NCBI GenBank assembly: GCA_011525915.1
Contig: WYBM01000007.1
Span: 1 to 64,000 of the forward strand
DNA: 64,000 nucleotides
Direction: 5' to 3'
From: Ardenticatenaceae bacterium
GTDB lineage: Bacteria; Chloroflexota; Anaerolineae; Promineifilales; Promineifilaceae
Shown here: piece after piece, positions 51,400 to 62,000 of the stretch
Position numbering within the stretch: the stretch's first letter is position 1
Layout of the letters: every line of letters begins with the position of its first letter
Notes under the pieces: model-generated
Told to the model about the DNA's origin: nothing
Databases searched by the model: none
What the model saw: only the letters and a program-made list of their open reading frames with translations
Position numbers and translations under genes: made by a program

Positions 51400-53976
51400 T
51401 CAGGAAACAGACTCCGAGAACTGTTCGGCTACTCGAAACCCAATGAGGTCAACCCTGAAGTATGGGAGGCAGGTGCTGCGGAATGCAGAACGCGAGTACT
51501 GGTAGCTGAAGTAGAAAGCGCCTCCGCGCAGGCTGCGGCTTCCGTTACCTTGTAGATCCGCTTCATACGCCCGCCGCTGAAATGGATAGGGAGCACTGGA
51601 TGGCGCAAGACCACTGCACCACTCCCATACATTGCCACTGGCATCATAGACCCCAAATGGGGAGGCACCACCAGGGAACATGCCTACGGGTGTCGTTTGC
51701 CCAATGTCTGTTTCAAAAGCATTCAAGCGTGTTGGGTCCCACTCATCGTCCCAGGGGTAAAGACGGCCGTCACACCCCCGCGCTGCCTTTTCCCACATCA
51801 CTTCATCTGGTAGGCGGAAGGTGTGCCCGGTAACGACGCTCAGCCAGTGGCAGTAAGCCACCGCCTCATACCAACTCACCCCCACCACCGGCTGGTTGGG
51901 TGCTGTCCCACGTGGGTCATGCCAGTAACGTGGTTCAGTCCAGCCAGCCTCTTCTTTGTTATGCCAGCCAGCCTCCGTCCAATAGGCCTTTTCCTGATAC
52001 CCGCCGCCAGCCACAAACCGTTGGTACTGGGCCACCGTCACCGGGTACTTGCCAATGCGGTATGCAGGCAGAATCACTGTATGTTGTGGCTCTTCACGAT
52101 CATTTGCCTGTTGATCTTTTTCTTTGGTGCTGCCCATCAAAAACGGCCCAGCTGGTATGGTGACCATCCTTGGTACTTCACAGGCTACATCTGGTCGTGG
52201 GTCACCTAGCCAACCCAGGGTCACACCCGCTTCTGCCCGCTGTCGCGGCGGTAACGGTCCCTGTGTCACCAGTGCCGCCAGTTGAGGGCGCAGTCGGAGC
52301 AGTACCTCCTGCCCCACTTCATCCTTTTCCGCGTTTTTGCGTCCTACCACCAGCAACATCTCGCCTGCCAGCCACACCCGGGTCCAGCCGACATCCTCCG
52401 TGGGCACCCCTTCCGGCAGCACCTGGGCAATACCGTCCAGCAGTTTTTCCCGGTTGCTGCGCACAAACACCAACACCCCCGCCGCCAGGTTCAACACCTC
52501 GCGCCAGGTGCCCCCTTGCGCTGCCAGCTCTGCCGAACGCCGCCCAAAACGCCGTTCGGCTGCCAGGTAGCAGGCTGCCAGGTACTCTTGAAAGGTGCGG
52601 TGAGGAAAGGCGTACACTTGGCTTTCTTGCCCACCGCGCCTCACCAGCAGGTGAGCCCGACGTTCAATATATTCCAGAAACTGCTCTGCCTTACCGTAGC
52701 TGCCCAGGTGTTCTTTGGCCAGCCGGATGACCTCTTCCTCCGCAATGCCGGCAGCTTCTTCCTGTGTTGGTGCACTGCTGTGTGCCTGCCAGGCAATCTC
52801 CCACAGCAGCCGCTCCAGGTTTTCCTGGTTGGTGTCCAGCTCGTCTACCAGGTTGGGCAGCTCCTTATACGTCTGCCAGCGCAGCAGCAGCGTCTCCACA
52901 CATAGCTGGTACAGTCGGGCCCGCTCTTCGGGCAGCCCGCCGTAATACGTCTGTAGAATGGCCATCATCGTCAGCAACATCGGGTTTTCCGCCAGCGACC
53001 GGATACGCTGATGGCAGACGGCTGCCTGTAAGCGTTTGGTCATGTGGCCCGCCCGCTCTGCCCCAACTTCTGGTGCCAAAGCAGCGTACCAGCTGCTCAC
53101 AAAGCGGTCAATTTGCGCTTCGTCCAGCGGTCGCAGCGTTTGCACCGGTACGCCCGGCGGTGCCTCGTTGGCGGCAAACGAAAGGACACGACAGGTGGCC
53201 ACCCAGCGATTGCCACCGTAAGGACCCTTGTCCAGGGCTGCAACCGCCCGCCAGATGGCCGGCTGTTGTGCCAGCGGTGCTTCATCTGCACCATCCAGCA
53301 AAAATATCACCCGTCCCTGCTGTGCCAGTTCCCGCAGTGGGCGGATGGCTCCGGCCAGGTCATCCGCCTCCAACTGCTGGCAGATAAAGCGCCACAATGC
53401 CTGCGGCGAGACTGGATCAAACGCCGTCTTGGCGAAGTCTCGTAACGGCACCAGCATTGGTACCGGCGCATTTGTCCGCCACTGTTTTTCGATGGGGTCG
53501 GGAGCATCATCTTGTCTACCAAGGATTTCGTGAAAGGCATTCACCTGTTCCTGACTCTTAAGACAGTCAGCCTCTGTGGTAACAAAGGTATGGCGCCACG
53601 TCAGGCGGGCCAGCCAGGCTTCGTCTGGCTGCCGCGCCGCCTGCGCCAGACAGTACGCCAGAAAGCGCAGCAACGTTGTCTTGCCCGAACCGGGGCCGCC
53701 TAACAAGATGAGCCGGGTATTGTCGTGAATGTGGGCCAGGGCCGCGCTGTACTGCTCGCTGAAGGGCTTGCCTTTATGCTCAACCTGATCCACTTCTACC
53801 GCAGCCGCATCTAGATTGATGAAAACCCGCTCTGTCCTCAGGGTGGTACTCTGGCCGCCGCCGGGGTTTAGCAGGTTCAGTGGCAGGGTGCGGCAGCGGC
53901 GGGCTACTGTGTCCAGGTAGACAGCCAGTTGAGGTGAAACGGACGCCAGGCGCTTGCTGCTGTTTAAGTCAGCCAC
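51400..53976 (-). CDS. NACHT NTPase fused to FGE/SUMF1-like (C-type lectin fold) domain
   Basis: The 858-residue STAND protein has Walker A GGPGSGKT (93-100), Walker [13 protein letters not shown] and a NACHT-type helical region with [20 protein letters not shown], to about residue 500. The C-terminal domain (about 600-855) is formylglycine-generating-enzyme-like: [78 protein letters not shown] proteins act in defence and signalling, with the C-terminal part as sensor. In many systems this lectin fold is the hypervariable target of diversity-generating retroelements. The last coding segment has that look (see 51432-51530). The protein is encoded alone, and no effector domain is obvious at the N-terminus. 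Confidence 0.88.
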   Translation of the reverse strand: MADLNSSKRLASVSPQLAVYLDTVARRCRTLPLNLLNPGGGQSTTLRTERVFINLDAAAVEVDQVEHKGKPFSEQYSAALAHIHDNTRLILLGGPGSGKTTLLRFLAYCLAQAARQPDEAWLARLTWRHTFVTTEADCLKSQEQVNAFHEILGRQDDAPDPIEKQWRTNAPVPMLVPLRDFAKTAFDPVSPQALWRFICQQLEADDLAGAIRPLRELAQQGRVIFLLDGADEAPLAQQPAIWRAVAALDKGPYGGNRWVATCRVLSFAANEAPPGVPVQTLRPLDEAQIDRFVSSWYAALAPEVGAERAGHMTKRLQAAVCHQRIRSLAENPMLLTMMAILQTYYGGLPEERARLYQLCVETLLLRWQTYKELPNLVDELDTNQENLERLLWEIAWQAHSSAPTQEEAAGIAEEEVIRLAKEHLGSYGKAEQFLEYIERRAHLLVRRGGQESQVYAFPHRTFQEYLAACYLAAERRFGRRSAELAAQGGTWREVLNLAAGVLVFVRSNREKLLDGIAQVLPEGVPTEDVGWTRVWLAGEMLLVVGRKNAEKDEVGQEVLLRLRPQLAALVTQGPLPPRQRAEAGVTLGWLGDPRPDVACEVPRMVTIPAGPFLMGSTKEKDQQANDREEPQHTVILPAYRIGKYPVTVAQYQRFVAGGGYQEKAYWTEAGWHNKEEAGWTEPRYWHDPRGTAPNQPVVGVSWYEAVAYCHWLSVVTGHTFRLPDEVMWEKAARGCDGRLYPWDDEWDPTRLNAFETDIGQTTPVGMFPGGASPFGVYDASGNVWEWCSGLAPSSAPYPFQRRAYEADLQGNGSRSLRGGAFYFSYQYSRSAFRSTCLPYFRVDLIGFRVAEQFSESVS
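51432..51530 (-). repeat. DGR variable-region-like 3' end of the NACHT-FGE gene
   Basis: Between the conserved SLRGGAF and IGFRVA segments, codons are strongly biased to NNC with exchangeable residues: TTC TAC TTC AGC TAC, later AGC ACC TGC CTC, TAC TTC and GAC CTC. Diversity-generating retroelements mutate template adenines, chiefly in AAC codons, to give such NNC sets at this structural position of the lectin fold. No reverse transcriptase or template repeat lies in this window, so the assignment is tentative. Confidence 0.4.
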
Positions 53977-54286
53977 AGCCGGTCAGCGCATAGAGCGGTT
54001 GGCTCATGACATTTCTGATCCAGGTCGCGGCGCTTCAGGGCACCGTGACATTTTAAGTGGTGATAGCCGCGATGGCATGTTATCAAACCCCACCCTAGTA
54101 TCAGTTTTCAGTCATCAGTATACAGTTTTCAGTGTTGGCCTGTCTCTGGAAATAGCCTACTGAAAACTGATGACGGGCCTCTGATGGCTGGTACTAGCGC
54201 CAATTATGCCACAAATTTGGCGCTATAGCGCAGAAGCCTTGTCCCCCTTCTGGTCATTATTGATGTGGGCATCCTTGTCTGGGCAA
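53977..54286. repeat. Intergenic region with long inverted repeat (CAGTTTTCAGT family)
   Basis: This 310-bp region lies between the divergently placed NACHT gene start and the 3' end of the response-regulator gene. It holds ATCAGTTTTCAGT (54100-54112) with its exact complement ACTGAAAACTGAT (54159-54171), plus an extra direct copy of AGTTTTCAGT near 54124-54133. The structure may be a terminator for the response-regulator operon or a small dispersed repeat. No gene was recognised. Confidence 0.5.
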
Positions 54287-54937
54287 TCACTCTAGCAATC
54301 CATTCGCCAGTGCAAAACGCACCAGAGCGGCACGGCTGGGCAAATTTAGCTTTTCCATTCCGCGGGCGCGATAGGTCTCAATCGTTTTTACACTCAATGA
54401 AAGCCGTTCCGCAATCTCTTTGCTGGTGTGGCCCAGCACCACTAATTGCAAAACAGCCTGTTCACGATCACTCAGCGAATTCCACGCATTCTTGGAATTG
54501 TTTGGTTGCTGGACAGGCATTATTTCGTTTAGCAGCACTTTGGTCATCGTCGGATGCACGTATACGTCCCCCTGCATCACAGCTTGAATGGCCGTAATCA
54601 ATTCCACATCGGCCGCCTTTTTGAGCACGTAGCCAGATGCCCCCGCCTTTAACGCCTGCCGCAAATACCCTTCATCATCATGCATTGTCAGAATGAGTAT
54701 CCGCGCTTCTGGCACTTTTTGCTTAAGCAAAGGTAGAACATCCAGCCCGCCCAGTCTTGGCATGGAGAGGTCAAGTAAAATCAGATCAGGCTGTAAATCA
54801 ACGGCTTGTGCCAACAAATCGACCCCGTCTGCTGCCTCACCGACAACTGTTATTTTTTCACGGGCATTGAGCAAGGCCGCCAATCCCGACCGTAATACAG
54901 CATGGTCATCAGCCAGCAAGACACGAATCGGAGTCAC
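54287..54937 (-). CDS. NarL/LuxR-type response regulator (TtrR-like)
   Basis: The 216-residue protein has an N-terminal receiver (LLADDHAVLRSGL, phospho-acceptor aspartate in LILLDLSMPR, Thr in LILTMHD, Lys in YVLKKA) and a C-terminal LuxR helix-turn-helix (LSDREQAVLQLVVLGHTSKE, then KTIETYRARGMEKL). Its ATG overlaps the sensor kinase stop as ATGA, so the pair is translationally coupled. It is the last gene of the unit that begins with the oxidoreductase genes, and should activate them in response to the substrate sensed by the kinase and binding protein. Confidence 0.93.
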   Translation of the reverse strand: MTPIRVLLADDHAVLRSGLAALLNAREKITVVGEAADGVDLLAQAVDLQPDLILLDLSMPRLGGLDVLPLLKQKVPEARILILTMHDDEGYLRQALKAGASGYVLKKAADVELITAIQAVMQGDVYVHPTMTKVLLNEIMPVQQPNNSKNAWNSLSDREQAVLQLVVLGHTSKEIAERLSLSVKTIETYRARGMEKLNLPSRAALVRFALANGLLE

Positions 54938-56394
54938 AATGGCACCTCTACAAAAATGGTTGTTCCCTGGTCCGGCGTGGCTTCGATAGTTAATTTACCG
55001 TTGAGCAGTTCAGCACGCTCGGTCATGCCATACAGCCCCAACCGTCCACTCTGAGCGGCTTGCTGTGTATCAAAGCCGATGCCGTCGTCTTCGATGATGG
55101 CGCGGATACAGCTGTCACGTTTTTCCAGCAACACACTGGCGTTATGGGCCTGGGCGTGGCGGGTGATGTTGGTCAGGCTTTCCTGGACGATGCGGTAAAC
55201 GGCCGTTTCCACCGCGGTCGGTAATCGTTCACTATCCAGACCCACGACCAAAAAATCTACCTGCACCGAATGGCGTTGGTTGTAATCTTGCACATAACGT
55301 TGCAAGGCTGCTTGCAGCCCCAAATCATCGAGTGCACTGGGGCGCAGTTCCCTTGACAGATTGTGAATATTGTCCAGTGTCTCGGCCAAGCCATCTCGAA
55401 GGCCGTCCATTTGTGGTTTTAACTCAGGCACTGGGCATTGCTGGTTTAAGGTTTGCAAACGCACCATCAGCGAGGTGAGCGCCTGCCCTGTTTCATCGTG
55501 CAGTTCGCGCGAGATGCGCCGCCGTTCATCTTCTTGGGCGGTGATTACTTTCTCCAACAATTGGGTACGCAACTGTTCCCGTTCCCCCCGCTCTTTTTCG
55601 GCCTGTGCCAGATCAACGGTCATCGTGTTAAATGCCGTCGCCAGATCGCCAATTTCATCATCAGCCCACGGAATGATGTGCTGATCAAATTCACCCCGCC
55701 CAATGGCTTCAACGGCTTTTTTTAGTTCCAGGATGGGGCGCGTGACAATCCAGGTCAGGAAGACTGCGGCGGCAATACCAATCGCCGAAACGCCGACGAT
55801 GGTTAACAGCATCTGACCGGTCATCGTTTCCAGCGTATCCTGAATGCTGGCTTCAGAAAGGGCTACCCGTGCTGTGCCTGCCTGACCGCCATAAATGGTA
55901 ACGGCCGTATCCCACACCACCCCTTCATCTGTTTCCAGAGGTAAGATACGATGATGTTCATCGGCCGTTACCCCGTTTGCTGCCAGCAGTTCCAGGGGGA
56001 AGCCAGCGCCAAAAGTATGTGCCAGCACGTTACCATTGGCATCTATGACAAAGGCGTACCGGACATCCGCATTATTTAGACGTGTTTCTTCAAGGAGTTG
56101 GTGTAGGGCGTAAAGATCGTTGACCAGGATAAGATCGGTGGCGCGGGCGGCTACATCGCGGGCGGTCGAGATGCTGGTCTCTTGCAGTCGGTTGATGAGC
56201 GCCTGCCGAGACATCACCCGCACTTCAAACGTTGTCACAATGCCTAAAAACAGAACCAGCCCTAACACAATGCCCAAAATTTTCGTCCGTACGCTGACCC
56301 CACCCACAATCCGCCACAAACGTGGAATGACGCGGGTTTGCTCAAAACGCGTCAGAGGCTGCGGCAAGGGTTTGTCACACATAGGGCTAGTCAT
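54934..56394 (-). CDS. HAMP-HisKA_3 sensor histidine kinase (TtrS-like)
   Basis: The 486-residue membrane kinase has a first transmembrane segment (ILGIVLGLVLFLGIVTTF), an extracytoplasmic sensor of about 115 residues and a second transmembrane segment (LTIVGVSAIGIAAAVFLTWI). Then follow HAMP, a coiled coil, a HisKA_3 dimerisation helix with phospho-acceptor H299 in SRELHDETGQALTS, and a HATPase_c domain (IVQESLTNITRHAQA, IEDDGIGFD, GRLGLYGM). This is the NarX/DegS class that partners LuxR-type regulators. It overlaps the binding-protein gene upstream by 8 bp and the regulator downstream by 4 bp, so the three are expressed together. Confidence 0.93.
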   Translation of the reverse strand: MTSPMCDKPLPQPLTRFEQTRVIPRLWRIVGGVSVRTKILGIVLGLVLFLGIVTTFEVRVMSRQALINRLQETSISTARDVAARATDLILVNDLYALHQLLEETRLNNADVRYAFVIDANGNVLAHTFGAGFPLELLAANGVTADEHHRILPLETDEGVVWDTAVTIYGGQAGTARVALSEASIQDTLETMTGQMLLTIVGVSAIGIAAAVFLTWIVTRPILELKKAVEAIGRGEFDQHIIPWADDEIGDLATAFNTMTVDLAQAEKERGEREQLRTQLLEKVITAQEDERRRISRELHDETGQALTSLMVRLQTLNQQCPVPELKPQMDGLRDGLAETLDNIHNLSRELRPSALDDLGLQAALQRYVQDYNQRHSVQVDFLVVGLDSERLPTAVETAVYRIVQESLTNITRHAQAHNASVLLEKRDSCIRAIIEDDGIGFDTQQAAQSGRLGLYGMTERAELLNGKLTIEATPDQGTTIFVEVPL

Positions 56395-57298
56395 CGTTCA
56401 TGGTAAGCTTAAGTTCACGCACGGAATCGTAAGCGGTGTCGTCTATGAGGACAAACTTCTCAAAACCGGCCTGTTCCAGGGCCAAACGGCCGTTGGCATC
56501 ATCAGCCATCTGTAACAAAATCATTCGCAGTTCATCAGCCACCTGAGGGCGAACAGTAGGGCCAATCACCACCGGTGGAATGCCAAAGGCTGGCGATTGA
56601 TGAATGATGCGTGTTTTTGCCGCTAAGGCCGGCTCGCGCTCAATGGCAAACGCATACACCAAACTGTCAACGGCCGCGCCATCGGCCACACCGTTGGCCA
56701 CGGCCCGAATGGCATCATCATGACTGTACGTAAAAAAGGTGCGCTGAAAAAATGATTCTGGTGTTTCACCCATTTGCTTGACCATAGAAACAGGGTAGCT
56801 ACGGCCGGTCGTGGAGATGGGGTCAGTAAAGGCAAAGACCTTGCCGCGCAGGTCAGCCATCGATTGTGCCGGGCTGTCTATGGGCACGAGCAGTAAGGAG
56901 TGGTAGACGGTCTCCCCCAAAACTTGTGGTGCAGCCAATAGTTGCATCCCAAAATCACGCGCACCAATTACATAAGCACTGGTACATACAAAGGCTAAAT
57001 CCACATCACCCGTTTTGATGAGTTCATTCACTTCGGCATAGGTACGCCGCTGTACCAATTGTACAGGGCGTTCCAACTTCTCGCTTAAATAGTCGAGCAG
57101 GGGCGCGTAGCTGTCGGCCGTGCCCTGGGGAGATATGATGGCGGCGACGGCGACGCGCAGCGGTTTGACTTCGGCGGCCAAGGCTTCAGGTAAAGGCTGC
57201 AGGTTGGAGAGTTGGATAACGACCGTGTTGGTGGGTGTGATGCTGCATCCCATCAATAAAATAAGCGAGAAAAGCTGCAGGAAACGGTTCATAGACAT
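56387..57298 (-). CDS. PhnD-like periplasmic binding lipoprotein, sensor component
   Basis: The 303-residue protein has a lipoprotein signal (SLILLMGC, lipobox cysteine at about residue 18) and a PhnD/TtrS-N-type binding fold: LRVAVAAIISPQGTADSYAP, GDVDLAFVCTSAYVIG, DLRGKVFAFTDPISTTGRSY, DDAIRAVANGVADGAAVDSL. No phosphonate transporter genes are nearby, and the gene overlaps a sensor kinase by 8 bp. By analogy with TtrS (whose sensory part is PhnD-like) and AioX, it most likely binds the respiratory oxyanion and signals to the kinase instead of importing it. Ligand identity is not readable from sequence. Confidence 0.85.
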   Translation of the reverse strand: MSMNRFLQLFSLILLMGCSITPTNTVVIQLSNLQPLPEALAAEVKPLRVAVAAIISPQGTADSYAPLLDYLSEKLERPVQLVQRRTYAEVNELIKTGDVDLAFVCTSAYVIGARDFGMQLLAAPQVLGETVYHSLLLVPIDSPAQSMADLRGKVFAFTDPISTTGRSYPVSMVKQMGETPESFFQRTFFTYSHDDAIRAVANGVADGAAVDSLVYAFAIEREPALAAKTRIIHQSPAFGIPPVVIGPTVRPQVADELRMILLQMADDANGRLALEQAGFEKFVLIDDTAYDSVRELKLTMNDD

Positions 57299-57347
57299 TA
57301 TGAGGGTGGAGGGTGAACTATTTCACCCTTTCATCATTCATTGTCCT

Positions 57348-57659
57348 TCATCCCTTTAAAATATCGTTTATCCAGGTATAGGCAGCCACCGTATTGGGCA
57401 TCCCTAGCGTGGTCACGCCCAATGCTACCACCTGTTTTATTGCTTCCGGGCTGATACCTGCTTCCAGCGCCCGACGGGTATGGGCATGGACGGCACCTTC
57501 ATGTCCCATGCCCATAGCTAAGGCCAGCTTGATCAGTTGGCGGGTGCTATCATCTAATGGGCCAGCCTCATGGGATGCCGTGGCCACTTGTTCATAAGCG
57601 GCGGCAATTTCAGGGAATTCAGTCATAAACTCATGGTGGGCTTTTGGTTTGTCGCTCAT
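57348..57659 (-). CDS. AhpD/carboxymuconolactone-decarboxylase-like protein
   Basis: The start at the ATG 57659 follows AAGGAAGTG; a longer frame to 57683 is less likely. The 103-residue all-helical protein matches the CMD fold (LDDSTRQLIKLALAMGMG, EGAVHAHTRRALEAGISPEA). The usual redox C-x2-C pair of AhpD is absent; only the histidine of that motif remains. Thiol peroxidase activity is therefore unlikely and its role is unknown. It lies within the respiratory gene set, between the FmdE-like gene and the binding-protein gene, with short gaps on both sides. Confidence 0.85.
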   Translation of the reverse strand: MSDKPKAHHEFMTEFPEIAAAYEQVATASHEAGPLDDSTRQLIKLALAMGMGHEGAVHAHTRRALEAGISPEAIKQVVALGVTTLGMPNTVAAYTWINDILKG

Positions 57660-57759
57660 ACAATCACTTCCTTTTATCAACAAGATAAGTGTTTCTTATT
57701 GTATATCCTCGCACAGTTAAGCCTTAACGTGCATCGTCACCTTTTTGTACTGACAAAGA

Positions 57760-58368
57760 TCAGCCAACGGCCGTAAAGACAAATAGATCAGCCTCCGTCA
57801 GCGCATAATAAGCAGGTTCGGCACAGGCACGGCACAACGGCCGTTCCCCCCGCATCACCTCCCGCTCATTGATAATCTCTTCTCCGCAAACAGCACAATT
57901 CACGCGCACCCCCGCCCGACTAACAATTTCTCTGACTGGCGTTGTCAATATGACAGGCCAGATGGTGAGCATCTCGTCATCTGGCATCCGTCGGTAGCCG
58001 ACCAGTTGGGCGAAATAGTTCTTCTTCTCTTCTGGTGCATACAAAGGGGCTCTTTTTCTTACATCCAGTTGGGGCGCGACGCGAACGGCCGTTTCCGTTT
58101 TCACATCCACAAACACCGCCCCAATCTTGCCATAATCCGCCAGGCGCAGCGTGCGATGCCCCATCGAACAGCCAGTGGCTACTTCTACGCCGTCAGCAAA
58201 ACAGCCGTCTGTTTCCACAATCACCAACAAGCGTTTATCATGACGAGGCGTGGACATACCCAAAGCGGCCGCACCGGCCAATCCAATACGTACCCCCAAT
58301 ACCTGTCGCGGGCATAAATGCTTATGCCGCTCCGAAGATCGCGCCAATAATGCCTGTAAATCAGCCAT
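57760..58368 (-). CDS. FmdE-like protein with C-terminal zinc ribbon
   Basis: The 202-residue protein starts at the ATG 58368, overlapping the tatA stop by 8 bp; a longer frame would run antiparallel to nothing useful and into tatA in another phase. It has the FmdE fold (RHKHLCPRQVLGVRIGLAGA, ETDGCFADGVEVATGCSMGH) and a terminal zinc ribbon (C-x2-C ... C-x2-C in VNCAVCGEEI and RPLCRACAEP). FmdE is associated with molybdenum or tungsten enzymes, and the neighbouring molybdoenzyme suggests a part in cofactor handling or maturation. The exact reaction is unknown. Confidence 0.87.
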   Translation of the reverse strand: MADLQALLARSSERHKHLCPRQVLGVRIGLAGAAALGMSTPRHDKRLLVIVETDGCFADGVEVATGCSMGHRTLRLADYGKIGAVFVDVKTETAVRVAPQLDVRKRAPLYAPEEKKNYFAQLVGYRRMPDDEMLTIWPVILTTPVREIVSRAGVRVNCAVCGEEIINEREVMRGERPLCRACAEPAYYALTEADLFVFTAVG

Positions 58369-58537
58369 TGCTCTCTTCCTTCTCCGGTGCAGTGCTTGTT
58401 TCGCGGATACCTTTACGGAATGATTGAACGGCCGTACCCATTTCACCGCCCAATTTACCAATGCGCCCAACACCAAAAATAAGCAAAACAACGACCAGAA
58501 TAATCAACAATTCAGTTGTTCCCAAACCAGCAATCAT
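58361..58537 (-). CDS. tatA: Sec-independent translocase protein TatA/E
   Basis: The 58-residue protein starts at the ATG 58537, preceded by GGAGG. It has one N-terminal transmembrane helix (GTTELLIILVVVLLIFGVGR), the phenylalanine-glycine hinge and an amphipathic helix (IGKLGGEMGTAVQSFRKGIR), followed by a charged tail. This is the TatA/E layout, though short in the tail. TatA forms the pore for folded proteins with twin-arginine signals, and the large molybdoenzyme of this operon carries such a signal. Its stop overlaps the FmdE start by 8 bp. It probably serves as a dedicated export subunit for the complex. Confidence 0.9.
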   Translation of the reverse strand: MIAGLGTTELLIILVVVLLIFGVGRIGKLGGEMGTAVQSFRKGIRETSTAPEKEESNG

Positions 58538-58553
58538 ATCAAACCTCCAATCT

Positions 58554-58928
58554 CTACTCTTTAATTTCTAAACTTTCCAAATATGCCACAATCGCCTCAA
58601 TCTCACTGTCAGACAAATGAAAATTGGGCATCGCCGTATTCCCTTTTATCGCTTTCGGGTTACGCAACCACAGCCGCAATGAAACATCATCCAACCGAGT
58701 CACGACATCGTCTAGCGCCGGGGCTTTGAGCGCCCCCTGCCCCGCTATGCGGTGGCAGCTGCGACAGTCGTAAACAGCCACCATCTCTTCCCCAGCCACA
58801 GCCGCATTGGTCAAATCTACCGGCTTGGTTAAATTGAGCCAAAAGCGCGGAGGGGCAAAAGTAAACCAGATGATGAGCAGGAGAACGGCCGTTACGCCGC
58901 CAAAAACAAATTTTCGTTTCATAACCAT
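58554..58928 (-). CDS. Membrane-anchored monohaem cytochrome c
   Basis: Starting at 58928 gives 124 residues; the frame continues to 58979, but that extension lacks a signal-like start. An N-terminal hydrophobic anchor (about 7-25) precedes a class I cytochrome c domain with the haem site C55-R-S-C58-H59 and the likely axial methionine M100 in GNTAMPNF. It ends [15 protein letters not shown], typical of small c-type cytochromes. It lies 82 bp downstream of the molybdoenzyme gene and likely passes electrons between the quinol-oxidising membrane subunit and the catalytic subunit, or from a donor pool. Direction of flow is inferred. Confidence 0.9.
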   Translation of the reverse strand: MVMKRKFVFGGVTAVLLLIIWFTFAPPRFWLNLTKPVDLTNAAVAGEEMVAVYDCRSCHRIAGQGALKAPALDDVVTRLDDVSLRLWLRNPKAIKGNTAMPNFHLSDSEIEAIVAYLESLEIKE

Positions 58929-59010
58929 AACCCAAACGTGGTGTGCCGACCCGATTTTCAGACCAGACCAGCACACCACGCCTCAAACCTTACAAATTAC
59001 ATCGTATTAA

Positions 59011-62000
59011 CTAAACTTTTTCCAACTTCACCTGCGTACCATAAAACACCACACTACCGCCAACCGGATCAACCAGACTGGTGTTTTCAAAATGCGGGTC
59101 CGTCCGCATTGCCGCATTGGCATGAATACCACGCCCGCGCCGCTCATCTGGGGCTATAGATGTTCCATCAATCACAGTTTTATGCGACCCATAAGCCCAA
59201 TGCCCAAAGCCCAATGAAAAACCAATGACGCCGGGGCGCATACCTTGCGTCACCTTTATCTTGCCATCCATCGGCTTTTGCAACGCGTCATTCAATTGCC
59301 AAATACCTTCCGGATTGGTTGCTGAAGAAACCCGCACCACATCGCCATCTGCCAAACCACGGGCGGCCGCATCAGCCGCATTCATCAGCACAAAGTTTTC
59401 CGGCAAAATAGAAGTCAGCCACGGGTTACCCGCCGTCCGGCTCTTTGTTTGTGTCACCTCGCGGTAAGTGATTAACGTCAGATCATACCCTTCAGCCGAA
59501 TCATCCAGTACCGTACCTGTAAAAGACATACGCGGCTCAATGTAGGTGGCATAGCCGACCATACTCTTGCCCGTGCCGGAGTATTTTACCCCGGCCGTCT
59601 TCTCCTGATACATATTGATCTGCTTGCCATATTTACGCCCCAGCGTGCCAGATGGTTTATCACCCGGATACCCTTTGTCGTAATCTTCAAAACGGCCGCC
59701 GCGATTCAACACATAAACCACCTTCGGCCAATGCTCGCCGGCAATCTGCTGCCAGCGTTCGGCATCAAATGTCCATTTGGGTAAATGCTGCCGCGCCGCC
59801 ATGAAGATACGAATCTCCTCTTCATCTGCCTCTGGAGCCATGTCCGAGCCGTCTTCTTTTTCACCAAAGGCCAGATTTGTCACCAGGCGCATGTACAAAT
59901 CATCTTGATGTGTAAAGTCCAGGCCATCGCCCAGGCCGTCAGGCCCAAAGTTCGGCAGCTCTAACTTCTCTGCCAAAGCCAGCAGCAGTGCTTCCCAATC
60001 CTGCGCCATCTCCTGCCCAAATACCTTCACTGATCCTGTCAGCGGAGCAATTACTGGTTGACGTACCCCTTGAACCTTGAAGGTAATGGAAGAGTGCGAA
60101 CCGCTAAACTCCCACCGCTCCAGGTAGCTGGTGTCCGGGAAGATGTAATCGGCATACATGCTGGTTTCGCCAATCACAATGTCGCTGGCAATAAGCAGCG
60201 GCACTTTCCCGGTATCACGCAAAATTGGAATCCAGGTATGGCCAGCTGGGTTGGAATACACTGGTGAAGCCATGTACATAAAAGCCACCTTGATCGGATA
60301 CGGATAGCCATCGGCCGCGGAGGGTAAAATCTCTTGATAAACGTCTGTTGCCAGCGGATACCAGTTGCGTTTTGCCGGATACCGCTGATCTTCGGGCAGA
60401 TCCATGAACAGTGTCGAATCTTCATACTTGGCTGCCGTGCGGACCAGGTCAATACCAAACCCTGACAGTTTGCCCGGATCCATCCCTGCCAGGTCAAATG
60501 GTCCTTTTGCTTTAGCGCCTAATATGTCATAGGTGCTAGACCAGGATTGACCACCCTTCCAGTCATAGTTACCTACCAGCAGGGGCAGGGTAAACCAGGC
60601 AGTTACATTGTAAAAGCCGTTGGTGTGCTGGCTGACGCCCCGATGAATGTCCACAAATACGTTTTTACCGTAAGAAGTAAATTCACGGGCAATTGCTTCC
60701 AGATCGGAGGCGCGAACCCCAGCAATCGCGGCCCACTCTTCAACCGTGTGTTTGCTAGCCGATTCCCACAGAATTTGCATCCCAGATTTGACTTCAAAAT
60801 CACCAACAGTTGTATCTACCAACAGCTGCCCTTCGGGCGTTGTGGTTTCGTCATTGGGATCAAACAGCACAGGTTCGCCATTTGCATTTAAGGTGACAAA
60901 GGGGTCAGTGGCAAAGATAACGGCCGTATCTTCCACAGATACATAAGTGACAACCTTATTGCCATCTACCTCCTCCTCAACCTTTTCTACTAGCCCCAAG
61001 TCACTGCCGTGCAAGAATTTGCCAGCCTTGCCATCGGCAACCTTCACCAACCAGACTGCATTTGTCCAGGTTGGTTCCTTATCGGCTATCGCTGCACCCT
61101 TGTTGGCATTGGTCAGGTACTTAGCATCATACCGCTCATTCTCAATAATCCAGCGGATCAAAGCCAGCGCAATGGCGGCATCACTGCCAGGAATGTTGGG
61201 CAGCCACTTCCACGCCTTGCTGGCCGCTTTTTGGTGGCGCGGATCAATCACCGCATATTTCAACCCACCTTGTGCCATTGCCGTCACAATGCGTGACGCT
61301 TTATTGGTCAGCGCATAATTGCCCTCAAACACATTGGAACCTACAAAGATACCAAAACGGGCGCTGGTCGGATCACCGTGCCAGTAATTCTTTGCACCAC
61401 CTGTCCATTTAGCAGTGGCATTATCCCACTGTTCCGTCATGGCTTTACCCGCAAAATAGAGGCTGCCCTGGCAAACGGTGGTGTGCCCAATCGTATTCAC
61501 CGTTCCTAAACCAGAGTTGAAGAAACGTTTGATAAATTCGCCACGACCCGCTTTCTGGCGGCCCCAGAAGTACAGAATCTGGTTGTTTTTTGTGCCCAGG
61601 TCAGGATGGTCGGGGTCAATCATGGCGTCTAGATGAGCCGCATGGTCAACCTTGAATTTTTCAACCAACGCCTTCTTGGCGGCAAGGTCTTTTTCACCCA
61701 GGATTTTCTTGATGTCTTCACCCATTGCCTTCATGGTGGCGGGGTCACGCATCACCCAGAGGTCTTTTAACCCTTCAATGTCACGGTTTTCTTCTCCGGA
61801 AACATGGGCAAACAACTTGCCGCCGTTGACAATTTCATCAACAGCCTGCCCAAACGGGACAGTTTCCCATTTGTTTTCGCCACGTTTGCCAGCCCGCTTG
61901 AGTACCTTGACCAGACGGTACGGATCATAGACAGATTGGATGCCTGCCTGCCCTCTCGGACACAAAGCCCCCTCTACCGCTGCCATTTCGCCAATAGGGG

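Noticed and set aside
52170..52905. Long plus-strand open frames opposite the NACHT gene
   Set aside because: GC-rich antisense frames with proline/alanine-rich, domain-free translations; the minus-strand product has complete NACHT and FGE motifs.
56387..57298. Phosphonate ABC transporter binding protein
   Set aside because: No phn permease or ATPase nearby; its overlap with a sensor kinase in a respiratory locus fits a sensory role better.
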